A stretch of DNA of 64,000 nt from assembly GCF_020387415.1 (NCBI RefSeq), contig NZ_JAGWCB010000018.1, positions 186,001 through 250,000 of the forward strand, read 5' to 3'. The stretch is from Ideonella benzenivorans (GTDB lineage: Bacteria; Pseudomonadota; Gammaproteobacteria; Burkholderiales; Burkholderiaceae_C). The translations under genes were made by a program, and so were the position numbers. Below the pieces are notes generated by a model. It ran no database searches. It was not told the DNA's origin and saw nothing but the letters and a program-made list of their open reading frames with translations. Positions within the stretch are counted from its first letter, which is position 1. Each line of letters opens with the position of its first letter. Of this stretch, positions 27,416 to 38,167 are shown piece after piece.

Positions 27416-27919
27416 TCAGCGGCGGCGCCACCCGGCCTTCACCTGGGCCACCAGCGCCCGTGCCAGGCGCCATGGCGCGCTGGCGCGCACCCTCTGCAGC
27501 AGCGCGGCCTTCCAGGGCACCCAGCGGTCGTGCCAGCGCGCGAACCAGGCCAGCTGCATCAGCGCGGGCCGGGTCAGCGTGAAGAGCCGGGCCACCAGGG
27601 CCGTGCCGCCCAGCTTGGCGGCCACGATCACCATCAGCCCCAACACCGCATGGCCACGACCCACAGCCCATAGCGCCAGCAGCTTGACAGGCAGCAACGC
27701 CAGCGTGGGCAGGGCGAACAAGGCCAGCGCCCCGTAGGGCGGCAGACGCCGCACCCAGGCCTCCAGCTGCCGGAAGCCCGGCCAGGCCCCGAGCCAGGCC
27801 AGCAGCCGTTGCAGCGTGTCCCAACCCCATTCCTCGAACAGGATCAGCAGCGCCAGCGGCCACTGCCACAGCGCGCGCAGCAGGGCCCGCAGCGCCGAGG
27901 GGTTCTGGGACTCGGGCAT
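27416..27919 (-). CDS. Unrecognised membrane protein
   Basis: A 167-residue protein with at least two hydrophobic stretches (LWQWPLALLILFEEWGWDTLQRLLAWLGAW and YGALALFALPTLALLPVKLLALWAVG, in parts, then HAVLGLMVIVAAKLGGTALVARL) and a basic, Trp-rich C-terminal end (RASAPWRLARALVAQVKAGWRRR, in parts). It looks like a small integral membrane protein with an amphipathic cytoplasmic tail. I do not recognise the family. Its ATG lies 5 bp after the stop of the large SNF2-like gene on the same strand, so they form an operon. Confidence 0.75.
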   Translation of the reverse strand: MPESQNPSALRALLRALWQWPLALLILFEEWGWDTLQRLLAWLGAWPGFRQLEAWVRRLPPYGALALFALPTLALLPVKLLALWAVGRGHAVLGLMVIVAAKLGGTALVARLFTLTRPALMQLAWFARWHDRWVPWKAALLQRVRASAPWRLARALVAQVKAGWRRR

Positions 27920-27924
27920 GCGGC

Positions 27925-30222
27925 TCAGACCGCGGCGGCCTCCGCTGCCGGCGTGGCGTCAGGCGTGGCGCTGGGCAGCTGCAGGCAGGCGGCCAGGTCG
28001 GCCAGCCAGGTCTGCAGCGCCGCCCCGTGGCGCAGGCGCCCCGTGCTCACTGGGGCAGCCGGGGCCTCGCTCAGGCCCGCCGTGGCGGCCCGGGCGGCCA
28101 GCTGGGCCTGCCGCCGGGCGGCCAGGCCGTCCTCGGGCAGAAGCTGCCAGACCGGCACCGCGCGCTGGCCACGCGGCAGGCGCAGGCGCTGCAGCCGGCG
28201 CTCACGCAGGGCCTCGTCCCAGGGACGGTCCAGGTGGATCACCAGCGGCGCCTGCGGCCCGGTGGGGATGCGCGGCTCGCTGCCGGGCAGGCCGTCGGCC
28301 ACCAGCAGCAGGCTGGGGCCCTCGGCGTCGCGGAAGGCACGCAGCACCGGGTCGGCCTCGCGGTGGGCCGTGGGCAGCACCTGGGCCTGCCAGCCGCCCT
28401 CGGCCAGCCACTCGGCCCAGGCCGGCATGTCCTCGGCGGCCTCGGGCTGGGCGAACAGCACGACCCGCGTGCGGCCCGCGGCGCGGGCCTCGCTCAGCAG
28501 GTCGGGCAGCACAACCAGCGCGGCCTCGCGCTCGGCCGCCTCGGCCTGGGTCAGGCTGGTCTTGAGCAGCAGCTGATCGCTGTCGGACAGGAAGCCGCTG
28601 CGCTGCCAGCGCACCAGCAGCGGGCTGAGCGCCGCCAGCGCCTGGTCGTGCCGGGCCCGGCTTTCCTCGTGCCAGGGGCAGCTGCGGTCCTGCGGTGCCC
28701 AGGCCGGCCATTGCTCGGCCACCTCGGCCCAGTGGCGTTGCAGCAGCAAGGGGCCCAGTGCCTCGGGCGTGGCCTCGGCCAGGCCCTGGGCCAGCGCGCC
28801 GCTGCCCAGGCGGTCCAGCCGGGTCAGCCAGGCTTCGGCGGCGGCCGGCTCGGCCTGCAGCGCGTCCTCGGCCGCCAGCACCCACAGCCAGGGGCTGTCG
28901 GTGGCGGACTCGGCCGGCAGCGGCTGCCAGCCGTCGCGCTGGTCGACGATCAGCACCTCCACGCCGGCGGTCGGCCAGGGGTCGGTGGGCGCCAGCAGCT
29001 GCACCTGGGCGTCCTCGCCCAGCGGGGCCAGCAGCGCCTGCCAGCGGGCCCGCCGGGCCTCGTCGGTCGAGGCGCCCAGGCGCAGCGCCAGGCTGCGGGC
29101 GCCAAAGTGACGTTGCACCAGCTGCCAGGCCAGCGCCAGCTCCCGGTCGGGCGCCAGCTCGGCGGCATCGGCCAGCAGGCAGGCGCCCGCGCAGGCGGCG
29201 AAGAAGGCCGCTTCCAGCTGGGCCGGACGCGGTGTCAGCGGGCCGGCCGCGGCACCAGCGAAATGGGCGGCCTCCAACCCCTGCGGGAAGCAGGCCTCCA
29301 GGTGGGTGATGCGCTGGCGCAGATCACCCTTGAGGGCCAGCTGGCGCCAGACGGCATCCTCCACCACCAGCGGGTGGCCGCAGCGGGCGGCCAGCGCCAG
29401 CAGTTCGTCCAGCGCCTCAGGGCCGCCCGGCGTCAGGCGGCCGTCCGCCCCCTGCCAGCGGGCCACCGCCTGGCGCAAGGTGTCCGGGCAGCCCCGGCCG
29501 GCCGTCCACTGCAGGCGGCGGGGGCCGCCCTCGGCGACTGCCACCAGCGCCAGCGTGCTGGGCGTGGGCGGCAGCGGCGCCGCCGCAGGGGTGGGTGCCG
29601 GAGACGCGGCCTCGACCGGCGCGGCAGGCAGGTCCTGCGCCGGCGGGGCCTCGACCACCACCGGGGTCGGCTCAGCCTCGGTCGGCACGGGCGATGTGGC
29701 GGGTGCGGCCGCGCTGGGCACTTCAGGCGCCACCGGGACCGGTGCGGTCGCTTCCGCCGCCACGGCAGCCGGGGCCGGGGTCTCGGTTGGCAGCGCGACC
29801 AGCTCGGCGGCAGGCGTCTCGGTCGCCGGCGCGGCGGCCCGCGCCCGGGTGCCGCGGGTGCTTTTGCGCGCGGCCGGGCGGGCCGGCTTGGGTGCCGGTG
29901 CGGCGACATCGGCCACGGCGTCCGCAGGCGTCACGGCCTCGGCCACCGCCTCGGGCTCGGCCACCGGGACGGCTGCTGGCTTGGCGCGGGTGGACTTCTT
30001 CGCCGCCACACGCGGCTTGCGGGCGGCCGGAGTGGTCGCCTCAGCCTCCACCGCGGGTGGGGCGGCGGCCGTCTTGCGCTTGCGTACCGGGGCGGGGGTC
30101 GCCTCGGGGGTGGGCGTGGTTTCAGGAGGGGTATCGGGGGTCGAGGCCGCGGTGGGCGCGGCCGTCAGCGGCGCGTCGTCGGCCGGTGCGGCGGCGCGGC
30201 GGCGCCGGGAGGTGGTCGCCAT
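27925..30222 (-). CDS. Large protein resembling a catalytically dead SNF2-family helicase
   Basis: A 765-residue protein. Residues 1-225 are Ala/Pro/Val-rich with basic islands, including repeated KSTR motifs (AAKKSTRAKPAA, AARKSTRGTRARAA) like histone-H1 tails. From about 235 the sequence can be lined up by eye with bacterial SNF2 ATPases, but the motifs are erased: the region expected to hold D-D-x-G-x-G-K-T reads LLADAAELAPDRELALAW (349-366), the DEAH-like box reads VLIVDQRDGW (423-432), motif III reads LWVLAAEDALQ (446-456), motif V LLLVADGLPGSEP, and motif VI keeps its outline, VIHLDRPWDEALRERRLQRL (661-680). PLLLQRHWAEVAEQWP resembles the PLLLRRTK block. The frame is intact, so a structural or regulatory pseudoenzyme is likelier than a decaying gene. 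The SNF2 link is from memory of the family, not a search. Confidence 0.7.
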   Translation of the reverse strand: MATTSRRRRAAAPADDAPLTAAPTAASTPDTPPETTPTPEATPAPVRKRKTAAAPPAVEAEATTPAARKPRVAAKKSTRAKPAAVPVAEPEAVAEAVTPADAVADVAAPAPKPARPAARKSTRGTRARAAAPATETPAAELVALPTETPAPAAVAAEATAPVPVAPEVPSAAAPATSPVPTEAEPTPVVVEAPPAQDLPAAPVEAASPAPTPAAAPLPPTPSTLALVAVAEGGPRRLQWTAGRGCPDTLRQAVARWQGADGRLTPGGPEALDELLALAARCGHPLVVEDAVWRQLALKGDLRQRITHLEACFPQGLEAAHFAGAAAGPLTPRPAQLEAAFFAACAGACLLADAAELAPDRELALAWQLVQRHFGARSLALRLGASTDEARRARWQALLAPLGEDAQVQLLAPTDPWPTAGVEVLIVDQRDGWQPLPAESATDSPWLWVLAAEDALQAEPAAAEAWLTRLDRLGSGALAQGLAEATPEALGPLLLQRHWAEVAEQWPAWAPQDRSCPWHEESRARHDQALAALSPLLVRWQRSGFLSDSDQLLLKTSLTQAEAAEREAALVVLPDLLSEARAAGRTRVVLFAQPEAAEDMPAWAEWLAEGGWQAQVLPTAHREADPVLRAFRDAEGPSLLLVADGLPGSEPRIPTGPQAPLVIHLDRPWDEALRERRLQRLRLPRGQRAVPVWQLLPEDGLAARRQAQLAARAATAGLSEAPAAPVSTGRLRHGAALQTWLADLAACLQLPSATPDATPAAEAAAV

Positions 30223-30247
30223 GGGGCGAGAGCTTCCGTGGTTGGTG

Positions 30248-30280
30248 AAAAAAACACCCGCGCGGGCCCGGTCGGGCCGG
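30248..30280 (-). terminator. Probable terminator of tgt
   Basis: Read on the minus strand, a GC-rich region able to pair (GGCCC with GGGCC around GACC, then CCC-GCGC-GGG) is followed directly by a run of seven T (30254-30248). It lies 20-50 bp after the tgt stop and before the SNF2-like gene. The stems are short, so the exact hairpin is uncertain. Confidence 0.5.
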
Positions 30281-30300
30281 CGGCGGGCGGGGCGGGTTCG

Positions 30301-32140
<1,840 letters not shown>

Positions 32141-32142
32141 GC

Positions 32143-32161
32143 CCGCCGACCGGGTCGGCGG
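32143..32161. terminator. Bidirectional hairpin between convergent genes
   Basis: CCGCCGA (32143-32149) pairs with TCGGCGG (32155-32161) around CCGGG. It fills the 24-bp gap between the stops of the YigZ-like and cytochrome c genes, so it could serve both. There is no T-tract on either strand. Confidence 0.5.
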
Positions 32162-32164
32162 ACC

Positions 32165-32623
32165 TCAGTTCGCGTCGTCCAGCGACAGGATCCAGCGCAC
32201 CACCAGGCGGGCGTCGTCCTCGCTGATGGCGATGCGGTTGGCCGGCATGGCCAGACCGGTGACCTGGTACTTCCAGTGCGGGTCGTAGGGGTTGGAGCCG
32301 CCCAGCACGGTGCGGGTCAGCCGGGCCAGCGCGCCCTCGTCGTGGCGGTACTTGGTGGCCACGTTGCGCCAGGCCGGCGCGATCGGCGGGCGCGGCGCGG
32401 CGGTGGTGGCGGCCGCCTCGTCGTCCCCTTCGTCCTCATCTTCCGGCCGCGGGTCGATCTGGTGGCAGCTGAAGCAGCCCGAGGCCTGGGCCACGCGCTC
32501 GGCCTTGGCCGCGTCGACGGCCGGGCCTGCCGCCTGGGCCGCGCCCATCCACAGCGCGGCCGTCAGCACACTCAGGCGCAGCAGCGGGAGGGTGTGGGTC
32601 GGGCGGGTGGCAGCAGCAGTCAT
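32165..32623 (-). CDS. Periplasmic monoheme cytochrome c with acidic insertion
   Basis: A 152-residue exported cytochrome c. After a signal peptide (LLRLSVLTAALWMGAAQAAG) the heme motif is CFSCH, and a distal Met is in GLAMPANRIAISEDDARLVVRWIL, the arrangement of class I cytochromes of the c551/c552 type. Unusual is a strongly acidic insert right after the heme motif (RPEDEDEGDDEAAA) followed by a Thr/Ala/Pro linker, lengthening the loop between heme and fold. Redox partner unknown. Start: ATG 32623 is used because the longer frame (ATG 32662) only adds residues before a normal signal peptide. It is convergent with the YigZ-like gene; queA ends 53 bp upstream on the same strand. Confidence 0.85.
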   Translation of the reverse strand: MTAAATRPTHTLPLLRLSVLTAALWMGAAQAAGPAVDAAKAERVAQASGCFSCHQIDPRPEDEDEGDDEAAATTAAPRPPIAPAWRNVATKYRHDEGALARLTRTVLGGSNPYDPHWKYQVTGLAMPANRIAISEDDARLVVRWILSLDDAN

Positions 32624-32675
32624 GGCGGTGGGCAGGGTCGGCAGTGGAACAGCAGGCCGCAAGCTTACCCCGGGC

Positions 32676-33776
32676 TCAGCGGCGGTCCAGCAGCATGGCG
32701 TCGCCGTAGCTGAAGAAGCGGTAGCGGGCCTCCACCGCGTGGCGGTAGAGCGCCATGATGTGGTCGTGGCCGGAGAAGGCGCTCACCAGCATCATCAGCG
32801 TGCTCTTGGGCAGGTGGAAGTTGGTGACCAGCCGGTCCACCACCCGGAAGCGGAAGCCCGGGGTGATGAAGATGTCGGTCTCGCCCCGGCAGGCCCGGTC
32901 CAGGCCCTCGCGGCTGCCGGTCTGCACCGCGGCCGACTCCAGCGCGCGCAGCGTGGTGGTGCCCACCGAAACGATGCGCCCGCCCGCGGCGCGGGTGCGG
33001 GCGATGGCGTCCACCGTGGCCTGCGGCACCTCGAACCATTCGCTGTGCATCTTGTGCTCGGCGATGTTCTCGGTGCGCACCGGCTGGAAGGTGCCGGCGC
33101 CCACGTGCAGGGTGACCTGGGTGCGTTCAATGCCGCGGGCGGCCAGCGCATCGAGCACGCCCTGGTCGAAGTGCAGCGCGGCGGTGGGTGCCGCCACGGC
33201 GCCGGGTCGGGCGGCGAAGACGGTCTGGTAGCGGGTCTCGTCCTCGGGCGCGTCGTCGTGCGTGATGTAGGGCGGCAGCGGCACGTGGCCGTAGTCCTCC
33301 AGCAGCGTGAAGGGGTTGCCCGGCACGCGCAGGTGGAACAGCGAGCCGTCCGGGCCGCCGCGGCCCAGCACCTCGGCCTCGAAGCCCTCGCCATGGTCGG
33401 TGCCCAGGCGCACGGTGCTGCCGGGCTTGGGCGACTTGCTGGCGCGCACATGGGCCAGCAGCTCGCCGGGCTCGTCGGTGGCCGTGGGCAGCACGCGCTC
33501 CACCAGGGCCTCCACGCTGCCGCCGGTGGCCTTCTCGCCATGCAGGCGGGCCTTGATGACGCGGGTGTCGTTGAACACCAGCAGGTCGCCGGGGTTGAGC
33601 AGCGCGGGCAGTTCGCGGAAGACGCGATCGACCGGCCGGTCGCCGCGGCCATCCAGCAGGCGTGCGGCGCTGCGTTCGGCCGCCGGCTGCTGGGCGATCA
33701 GTTCGGGGGGGAGGGGGAAATCGAAATCGGCCAGGGTGTAGGCCGAGGCCCGGACGGGCTGGGAATCAACAGGCAT
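32676..33776 (-). CDS. queA: S-adenosylmethionine:tRNA ribosyltransferase-isomerase
   Basis: Builds epoxyqueuosine on preQ1-modified tRNA by transferring and isomerising the ribosyl part of SAM. The 366-residue protein has the family hallmarks: [26 protein letters not shown] near the N-terminus (in parts), [42 protein letters not shown], and the C-terminal [22 protein letters not shown] 33776 leaves a short N-terminal extension ([19 protein letters not shown]) that is plausible. It acts with tgt, also on the minus strand, though the two are not adjacent here. Confidence 0.97.
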   Translation of the reverse strand: MPVDSQPVRASAYTLADFDFPLPPELIAQQPAAERSAARLLDGRGDRPVDRVFRELPALLNPGDLLVFNDTRVIKARLHGEKATGGSVEALVERVLPTATDEPGELLAHVRASKSPKPGSTVRLGTDHGEGFEAEVLGRGGPDGSLFHLRVPGNPFTLLEDYGHVPLPPYITHDDAPEDETRYQTVFAARPGAVAAPTAALHFDQGVLDALAARGIERTQVTLHVGAGTFQPVRTENIAEHKMHSEWFEVPQATVDAIARTRAAGGRIVSVGTTTLRALESAAVQTGSREGLDRACRGETDIFITPGFRFRVVDRLVTNFHLPKSTLMMLVSAFSGHDHIMALYRHAVEARYRFFSYGDAMLLDRR

Positions 33777-33863
33777 GGCTTGCAGGCTTGACCGGCCTTC
33801 AAGAGTGAACGGGCCCGTATTGTTCCACGCGGGCGGGAAGCCCTGCGTCCACCCGGGGGAGTG

Positions 33864-34022
33864 TCAGGCGGTCGGCGGCGCCACCGCCGGCGTGCTGTCC
33901 TCCGGGCCGGCGGCCGACCGCTTGTCGGAACGGTCCCAGGCCCAGGCCAGCGCCAGCGCGACCAGCACCACCAGAGACAACCAGAACATCAAACGGCCAA
34001 AGACCCGCAGCGCGATCACCAT
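33864..34022 (-). CDS. Small single-pass membrane protein
   Basis: A 52-residue candidate between queA and recG: a hydrophobic helix (LMFWLSLVVLVALALAWAW) followed by a charged, Pro-rich tail (DRSDKRSAAGPEDSTPAVAPP). ATG 34022 has GGA 5 nt upstream; ATG 34028 is also possible. Nothing is encoded on the other strand here, and the composition is that of a real membrane peptide, but there is no family evidence. The rest of the 34029-34185 gap holds nothing I recognise. Confidence 0.45.
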   Translation of the reverse strand: MVIALRVFGRLMFWLSLVVLVALALAWAWDRSDKRSAAGPEDSTPAVAPPTA

Positions 34023-34185
34023 GAACATCCATTTCTGCAGCGGTGCATCCGGCGCCCGCTGTTGGGTGCGCGATTGTCGCCCCAGCCTGTGACGGAAGGC
34101 CGCAGCGCACCGCCGACAAGTGAAAAAAAGTGTCAGGGGCTGTGGCGCCGCGACCCCAATCCGGCGGCGCGGCGAGAATTCGTTC

Positions 34186-36297
34186 ATGCCCGAGGCCTCT
34201 CTTCCCGCCACGCCCGCCGCCCCTGCGAAGCCGCGCTCCGGCCCGGTCAAGGCCCTGGAACGGCTGGGCCTGACCACCCCACTGGCCCTGGCCCTGCACC
34301 TGCCGCTGCGCTACGAGGACGAAACCCGCCTGACGCCGCTGCGCGAGGGCCGGCTGGGCCTGCCGCTGCAGACCGAGGGCGTGGTGACCGAATGCAAGGT
34401 GGAGCTGCGCCCGCGCCGCCAACTGGTGGTGCGGCTGCAGGACGAGGCCGGCGACGAGCTGGTGCTGCGCTTCATCCACTTCTACCCCTCGCACCAGAAG
34501 ACGCTGGCCCCGGGCGCGCGGGTGCGGGTGCGCGGCGAGCTGCGCGGCGGCTTCTTCGGCCGCGAGATGGTGCACCCCACCTTCAAGGCGGTGCAGGACG
34601 GCACGCCGCTGGCCGCCTCGCTCACCCCCGTCTACCCCACCACCGCCCAGCTGCCCCAGGCTTATCTGCGCAAGGCGGTGGCCGCCGGCCTGGCCCGCGC
34701 GCCGCTGGACGAGGTGCTGCCCGCCGGCAGCGTGCCCGCGGGCCTGCCCACGCTGCGCGATGCGCTGCACTTCCTGCACCACCCGCCGCCCAAGGCCCAG
34801 TTGGCCACGCTGGAAGACCACAGCCACCCGGCCTGGCAGCGCCTGAAGTTCGAGGAACTGCTGGCCCAGCAGCTCTCGCAGATGCAGTCGCGCCGCGAGA
34901 GGGCCCTGCTGGCCGCCCCCGCCCTGCCCGCCCGCCCCGGCGGCCTGCACGAGCGCCTGCTGGCCCAGCTGCCCTGGGGCCTGACCCGGGCCCAGCACCG
35001 CGTGTGCGAGGAGATTGCCGCCGACCTGGCCCAGCCCCAGCCCATGCACCGGCTGCTGCAGGGCGATGTGGGCGCGGGCAAGACGGTGGTGGCCGCGCTG
35101 TGCGCCGCCATCGCCATGGACCAGGGCTGGCAGTGCGCGCTGATGGCGCCCACCGAGATCCTGGCCGAGCAGCACTTTGCCAAGCTGGTGCAGTGGCTGG
35201 AGCCGCTGGGCATCACCGTGGCCTGGCTGACCGGCAGCCGCAAGGGCAAGGCGCGCCAGGCCATGCTGGCCAAGGTGGCCAGCGGCGAGGCCCTGCTGGT
35301 GGTGGGCACGCACGCGGTGATCCAGGACGACGTGGTGTTCTCCAAGCTGGGCCTGGCCATCGTGGACGAGCAGCACCGCTTCGGCGTGGCGCAGCGGCTG
35401 GAGCTGCGGCGCAAGCTGCGCGCGCAGACCGACGACGGCCGGCCGCTGGAGCCGCACCTGCTGATGATGAGCGCCACGCCCATCCCGCGCACCCTGGCCA
35501 TGACCTACTACGCCGACCTGGAGGTCTCCACCATCGACGAGCTGCCGCCCGGGCGCACGCCCATCGTCACCAAGGTGTTCGCCGACAGCCGGCGCCACGA
35601 GGTGATGGAGCGCATTGGCGAGGAGGTGGCGCGCGGCCGGCAGGTCTACTGGGTCTGCCCGCTGATCGAGGAGAGCGAGAACGACGACGACAGCCGCGGC
35701 ACGCCGCTGTCGGAGCTGAGCAACGCCACCGCCACCCGCGAGGACCTGGCCCAGGCTCTGCCCGGCGTGGAGGTGGGCCTGCTGCACGGCCGCATGCCGC
35801 CCGCCGAGAAGGCCGCGGTGATGGCGCGCTTCTCGGCCGGCGAGCTGCAGGTGCTGGTGGCCACCACGGTGATTGAGGTGGGCGTGGACGTGCCCAATGC
35901 CAGCCTGATGGTGATCGAGCATGCCGAGCGCTTCGGCCTGGCCCAGCTGCACCAGCTGCGCGGGCGGGTGGGCCGCGGCAGCGTGGCCAGCGTCTGCGTG
36001 CTGCTCTACGGCACGCCGCTGTCGGACAGCGGCAAGCAGCGCCTGAAGGCCATGGTGGAGACCACCGACGGCTTCGAGATCGCCCGGCGCGACCTGGAGA
36101 TCCGCGGGCCGGGCGAGTTCATGGGGGCGCGCCAATCGGGCGATGCGCTGCTGCGCTTTGCCGACCTGGCCGAGGACGCGCCGCTGCTGGCCCGCGCCCG
36201 CAGCCTGGCCAGCCAGCTGCTGGACCGCCACCCCGCGGCGGCCCGCGCCCAGGTGGCGCGCTGGCTGGGCGCCCGCGCCGAATTCCTGAAGGCCTGA
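34186..36297 (+). CDS. recG: ATP-dependent DNA helicase RecG
   Basis: Branch-migration helicase that rescues stalled replication forks. The 703-residue protein has the N-terminal wedge/OB region (LPLRYEDETRL, LVVRLQDEAGDELVLRFIHFYPSH in parts), then superfamily 2 motifs: Walker A RLLQGDVGAGKTVVAALCA, LMAPTEILAEQHF, VGTHAVIQDDVVF, the DExH box IVDEQHRFGVAQRLEL, MSATPIPRTLAMTYYADL and the C-terminal GLLHGRMPPAEKAAVM, ATTVIEVGVDVPNA and RLGLAQLHQLRGRVGRG-like segment. ATG 34186 is preferred over an upstream in-frame ATG (34120) as homology starts after it. In related bacteria recG is next to oxyR; here two protease genes lie between. Confidence 0.96.
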   Translation: MPEASLPATPAAPAKPRSGPVKALERLGLTTPLALALHLPLRYEDETRLTPLREGRLGLPLQTEGVVTECKVELRPRRQLVVRLQDEAGDELVLRFIHFYPSHQKTLAPGARVRVRGELRGGFFGREMVHPTFKAVQDGTPLAASLTPVYPTTAQLPQAYLRKAVAAGLARAPLDEVLPAGSVPAGLPTLRDALHFLHHPPPKAQLATLEDHSHPAWQRLKFEELLAQQLSQMQSRRERALLAAPALPARPGGLHERLLAQLPWGLTRAQHRVCEEIAADLAQPQPMHRLLQGDVGAGKTVVAALCAAIAMDQGWQCALMAPTEILAEQHFAKLVQWLEPLGITVAWLTGSRKGKARQAMLAKVASGEALLVVGTHAVIQDDVVFSKLGLAIVDEQHRFGVAQRLELRRKLRAQTDDGRPLEPHLLMMSATPIPRTLAMTYYADLEVSTIDELPPGRTPIVTKVFADSRRHEVMERIGEEVARGRQVYWVCPLIEESENDDDSRGTPLSELSNATATREDLAQALPGVEVGLLHGRMPPAEKAAVMARFSAGELQVLVATTVIEVGVDVPNASLMVIEHAERFGLAQLHQLRGRVGRGSVASVCVLLYGTPLSDSGKQRLKAMVETTDGFEIARRDLEIRGPGEFMGARQSGDALLRFADLAEDAPLLARARSLASQLLDRHPAAARAQVARWLGARAEFLKA

Positions 36298-36317
36298 GCA
36301 CAGGCTCACGGGACGAT

Positions 36318-36333
36318 CCGGGTTTTCACCCGG
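36318..36333 (+). terminator. Short hairpin after recG, weak terminator candidate
   Basis: CCGGGT (36318-36323) and ACCCGG (36328-36333) pair around TTTC, 21 bp after the recG stop. The following GCTTCGTT has only a loose T content, so termination here is uncertain. Confidence 0.35.
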
Positions 36334-36359
36334 GCTTCGTTACGCCCATACACACCTTC

Positions 36360-36375
36360 CTGTCAGCTCTGACAG
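36360..36375. promoter_or_regulatory. Palindrome upstream of first M4 protease gene
   Basis: CTGTCA (36360-36365) and TGACAG (36370-36375) form a perfect 6-bp dyad with a 4-bp centre, 132 bp before the protease ATG. It could be an operator; no protein can be assigned. Confidence 0.3.
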
Positions 36376-36506
36376 GTCCCCCCCTGTGTAGGGGATGCCT
36401 CGCCGGGTGGCCAGCCTCTGACACTGCGCATCGGCCATCCGCCGTGATCCGGACGTGGTGGCCGAAGCGCACAACACCACCCACACCCACAAGGACATTC
36501 CACTCC

Positions 36507-38069
36507 ATGACGAACTTTGCCCTTCGCGCCGTGGCCGCCGCGGCCCTGGCCCTCACCTTGGGCGCGCCCGCCCTGGCCGCCGTCCCGGCCGCCGATCACC
36601 CGGCCGTGCAGCGCGCGCTGGCCCACCTGGGCGGCACCGCCTTCCAGGCCGCCCACAACTCCGGCCGGGACAGTTTCGTCGCCCGTGACCTGGTGGTCGA
36701 CGCCGACGGCACCGAGCATGTGCGCTTCGAACGCACCCACGCCGGCCTGCGTGTGATCGGGGGCGATCTGGTGGTGCACAGCCAGGCCGACGGCCGCTTC
36801 AACGGCGTCAGCCAGACCCTGCGCAACCTGATCCAGATCGACCTGAAGCCGGTGGTGCTGGCCAAGGCCGCCAAGGGCGAGGCCCTGGCCCAGTTCGGCG
36901 CCCAAAACGGCGCGGTGCAGTCGGCCGAGCTGGTGGTCTACGCCCGCGAAGGCAAGCCCCAGCTGGCCTGGGACGTGCGCGTCAACGGCGTGCGCACCGA
37001 TGGCACGCCCAGCCAGGCCCACCTGATCGTGGCCGCTGCTGACAAGACGCTGCTGGACCGCTGGGACGACATCCAGACCATCGACGACGTCGGCACTGGC
37101 AAGACCCTGTACTCGGGCAACGTGAGCCTGCACGACCAGCTCAGCGGCTCGACCTACACCCTCAAGGACAGCACCCGCGGCAACCACTATGTGGTGACCA
37201 TGAACAACGGCACCAGCACCGAAACCACGCTGACCGGTGCCGACAACATCTGGGGCAACAACGCCGAGTCGAGCAGCGAGACCGTCGCCGCCGACGCCGC
37301 CTACGGTCAGAACATGACCTGGGACTACTTCCTGAACACCTTCGGCCGCAACGGCATCGCCAACGACGGCAAGGGCGCGTACTCGCGCGTGCACTACAGC
37401 AGCAACTACGACAACGCCTACTGGAGCGACAGCTGCTTCTGCATGACCTACGGTGACGGCAGCACGCTCAACCCGCTGGTGTCGCTGGATGTGGCCGGCC
37501 ATGAGATGACCCACGGCGTCACCTCGCGCACCGCCAACCTGACCTACTCGCGCGAGTCGGGCGGCCTGAACGAGGCCACCTCTGACATCATGGGCACCAT
37601 GGTGGAGTACTACGCCAACAACGCCAGCGACACGCCCGACTACCTGATCGGCGAGGAGCTCTACAGCACCGCCGGCAAGGCCCTGCGCTACATGGCCCAG
37701 CCCAACAAGGACGGTGCCTCGGCCGACTGCTGGTACTCTGGACTGCGGCTGCTGGACGTGCACTATTCGTCCGGCCCGGCCAACCACTTCTTCTACCTGC
37801 TGGCCGAGGGCACCACCGCCGGTTCGCCATCCAAGACCTGCGTCTCGGGCAACAAGAAGACGGCCTCTGGCACGGGCACGCTGACCGGCATCGGCCGCGA
37901 CAAGGCGGCCAAGATCTGGTACCGCGCGCTGACGGTCTACATGACCTCCAGCACCACCTACGCCGGCGCCCGCACGGCCACCATCTCGGCCGCCACCGAC
38001 CTGTACGGCGCCTCGTCGACGACCGTGGCCGCGGTGAAGGCCGCCTGGTCGGCCGTGCTGGTGAACTGA
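36507..38069 (+). CDS. Secreted M4 (thermolysin-like) metalloprotease, copy 1
   Basis: A 520-residue preproenzyme. A signal peptide (TNFALRAVAAAALALTLGAPALA) is followed by an FTP/PepSY propeptide (RDLVVDADGTEHVRFERTHAGLRVIGGDLVVH, in parts) that acts as chaperone and inhibitor. The catalytic domain has the zinc motif VAGHEMTHGVTSRTANL (HExxH), the third ligand in GGLNEATSDIMGTMVE and the catalytic His in DVHYSSGPANHFFYLLAEG. Several cysteines (DSCFCMTYGDG, DCWYSG, SKTCVSG) suggest disulfides. Start: AAGGA (36491-36495) lies 11 nt before ATG 36507. It is paralogous to the next gene and probably arose by tandem duplication. Substrates are likely extracellular proteins. Confidence 0.92.
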   Translation: MTNFALRAVAAAALALTLGAPALAAVPAADHPAVQRALAHLGGTAFQAAHNSGRDSFVARDLVVDADGTEHVRFERTHAGLRVIGGDLVVHSQADGRFNGVSQTLRNLIQIDLKPVVLAKAAKGEALAQFGAQNGAVQSAELVVYAREGKPQLAWDVRVNGVRTDGTPSQAHLIVAAADKTLLDRWDDIQTIDDVGTGKTLYSGNVSLHDQLSGSTYTLKDSTRGNHYVVTMNNGTSTETTLTGADNIWGNNAESSSETVAADAAYGQNMTWDYFLNTFGRNGIANDGKGAYSRVHYSSNYDNAYWSDSCFCMTYGDGSTLNPLVSLDVAGHEMTHGVTSRTANLTYSRESGGLNEATSDIMGTMVEYYANNASDTPDYLIGEELYSTAGKALRYMAQPNKDGASADCWYSGLRLLDVHYSSGPANHFFYLLAEGTTAGSPSKTCVSGNKKTASGTGTLTGIGRDKAAKIWYRALTVYMTSSTTYAGARTATISAATDLYGASSTTVAAVKAAWSAVLVN

Positions 38070-38167
38070 CCCGTCCCTGCGGGTTGTCCTCATCCCCTGG
38101 GGTAGGGATGGGCCGGTGCGGACCCCGGTCCGACACTGGCCCGCACCCCACCCCGGGGACCTTCCAC

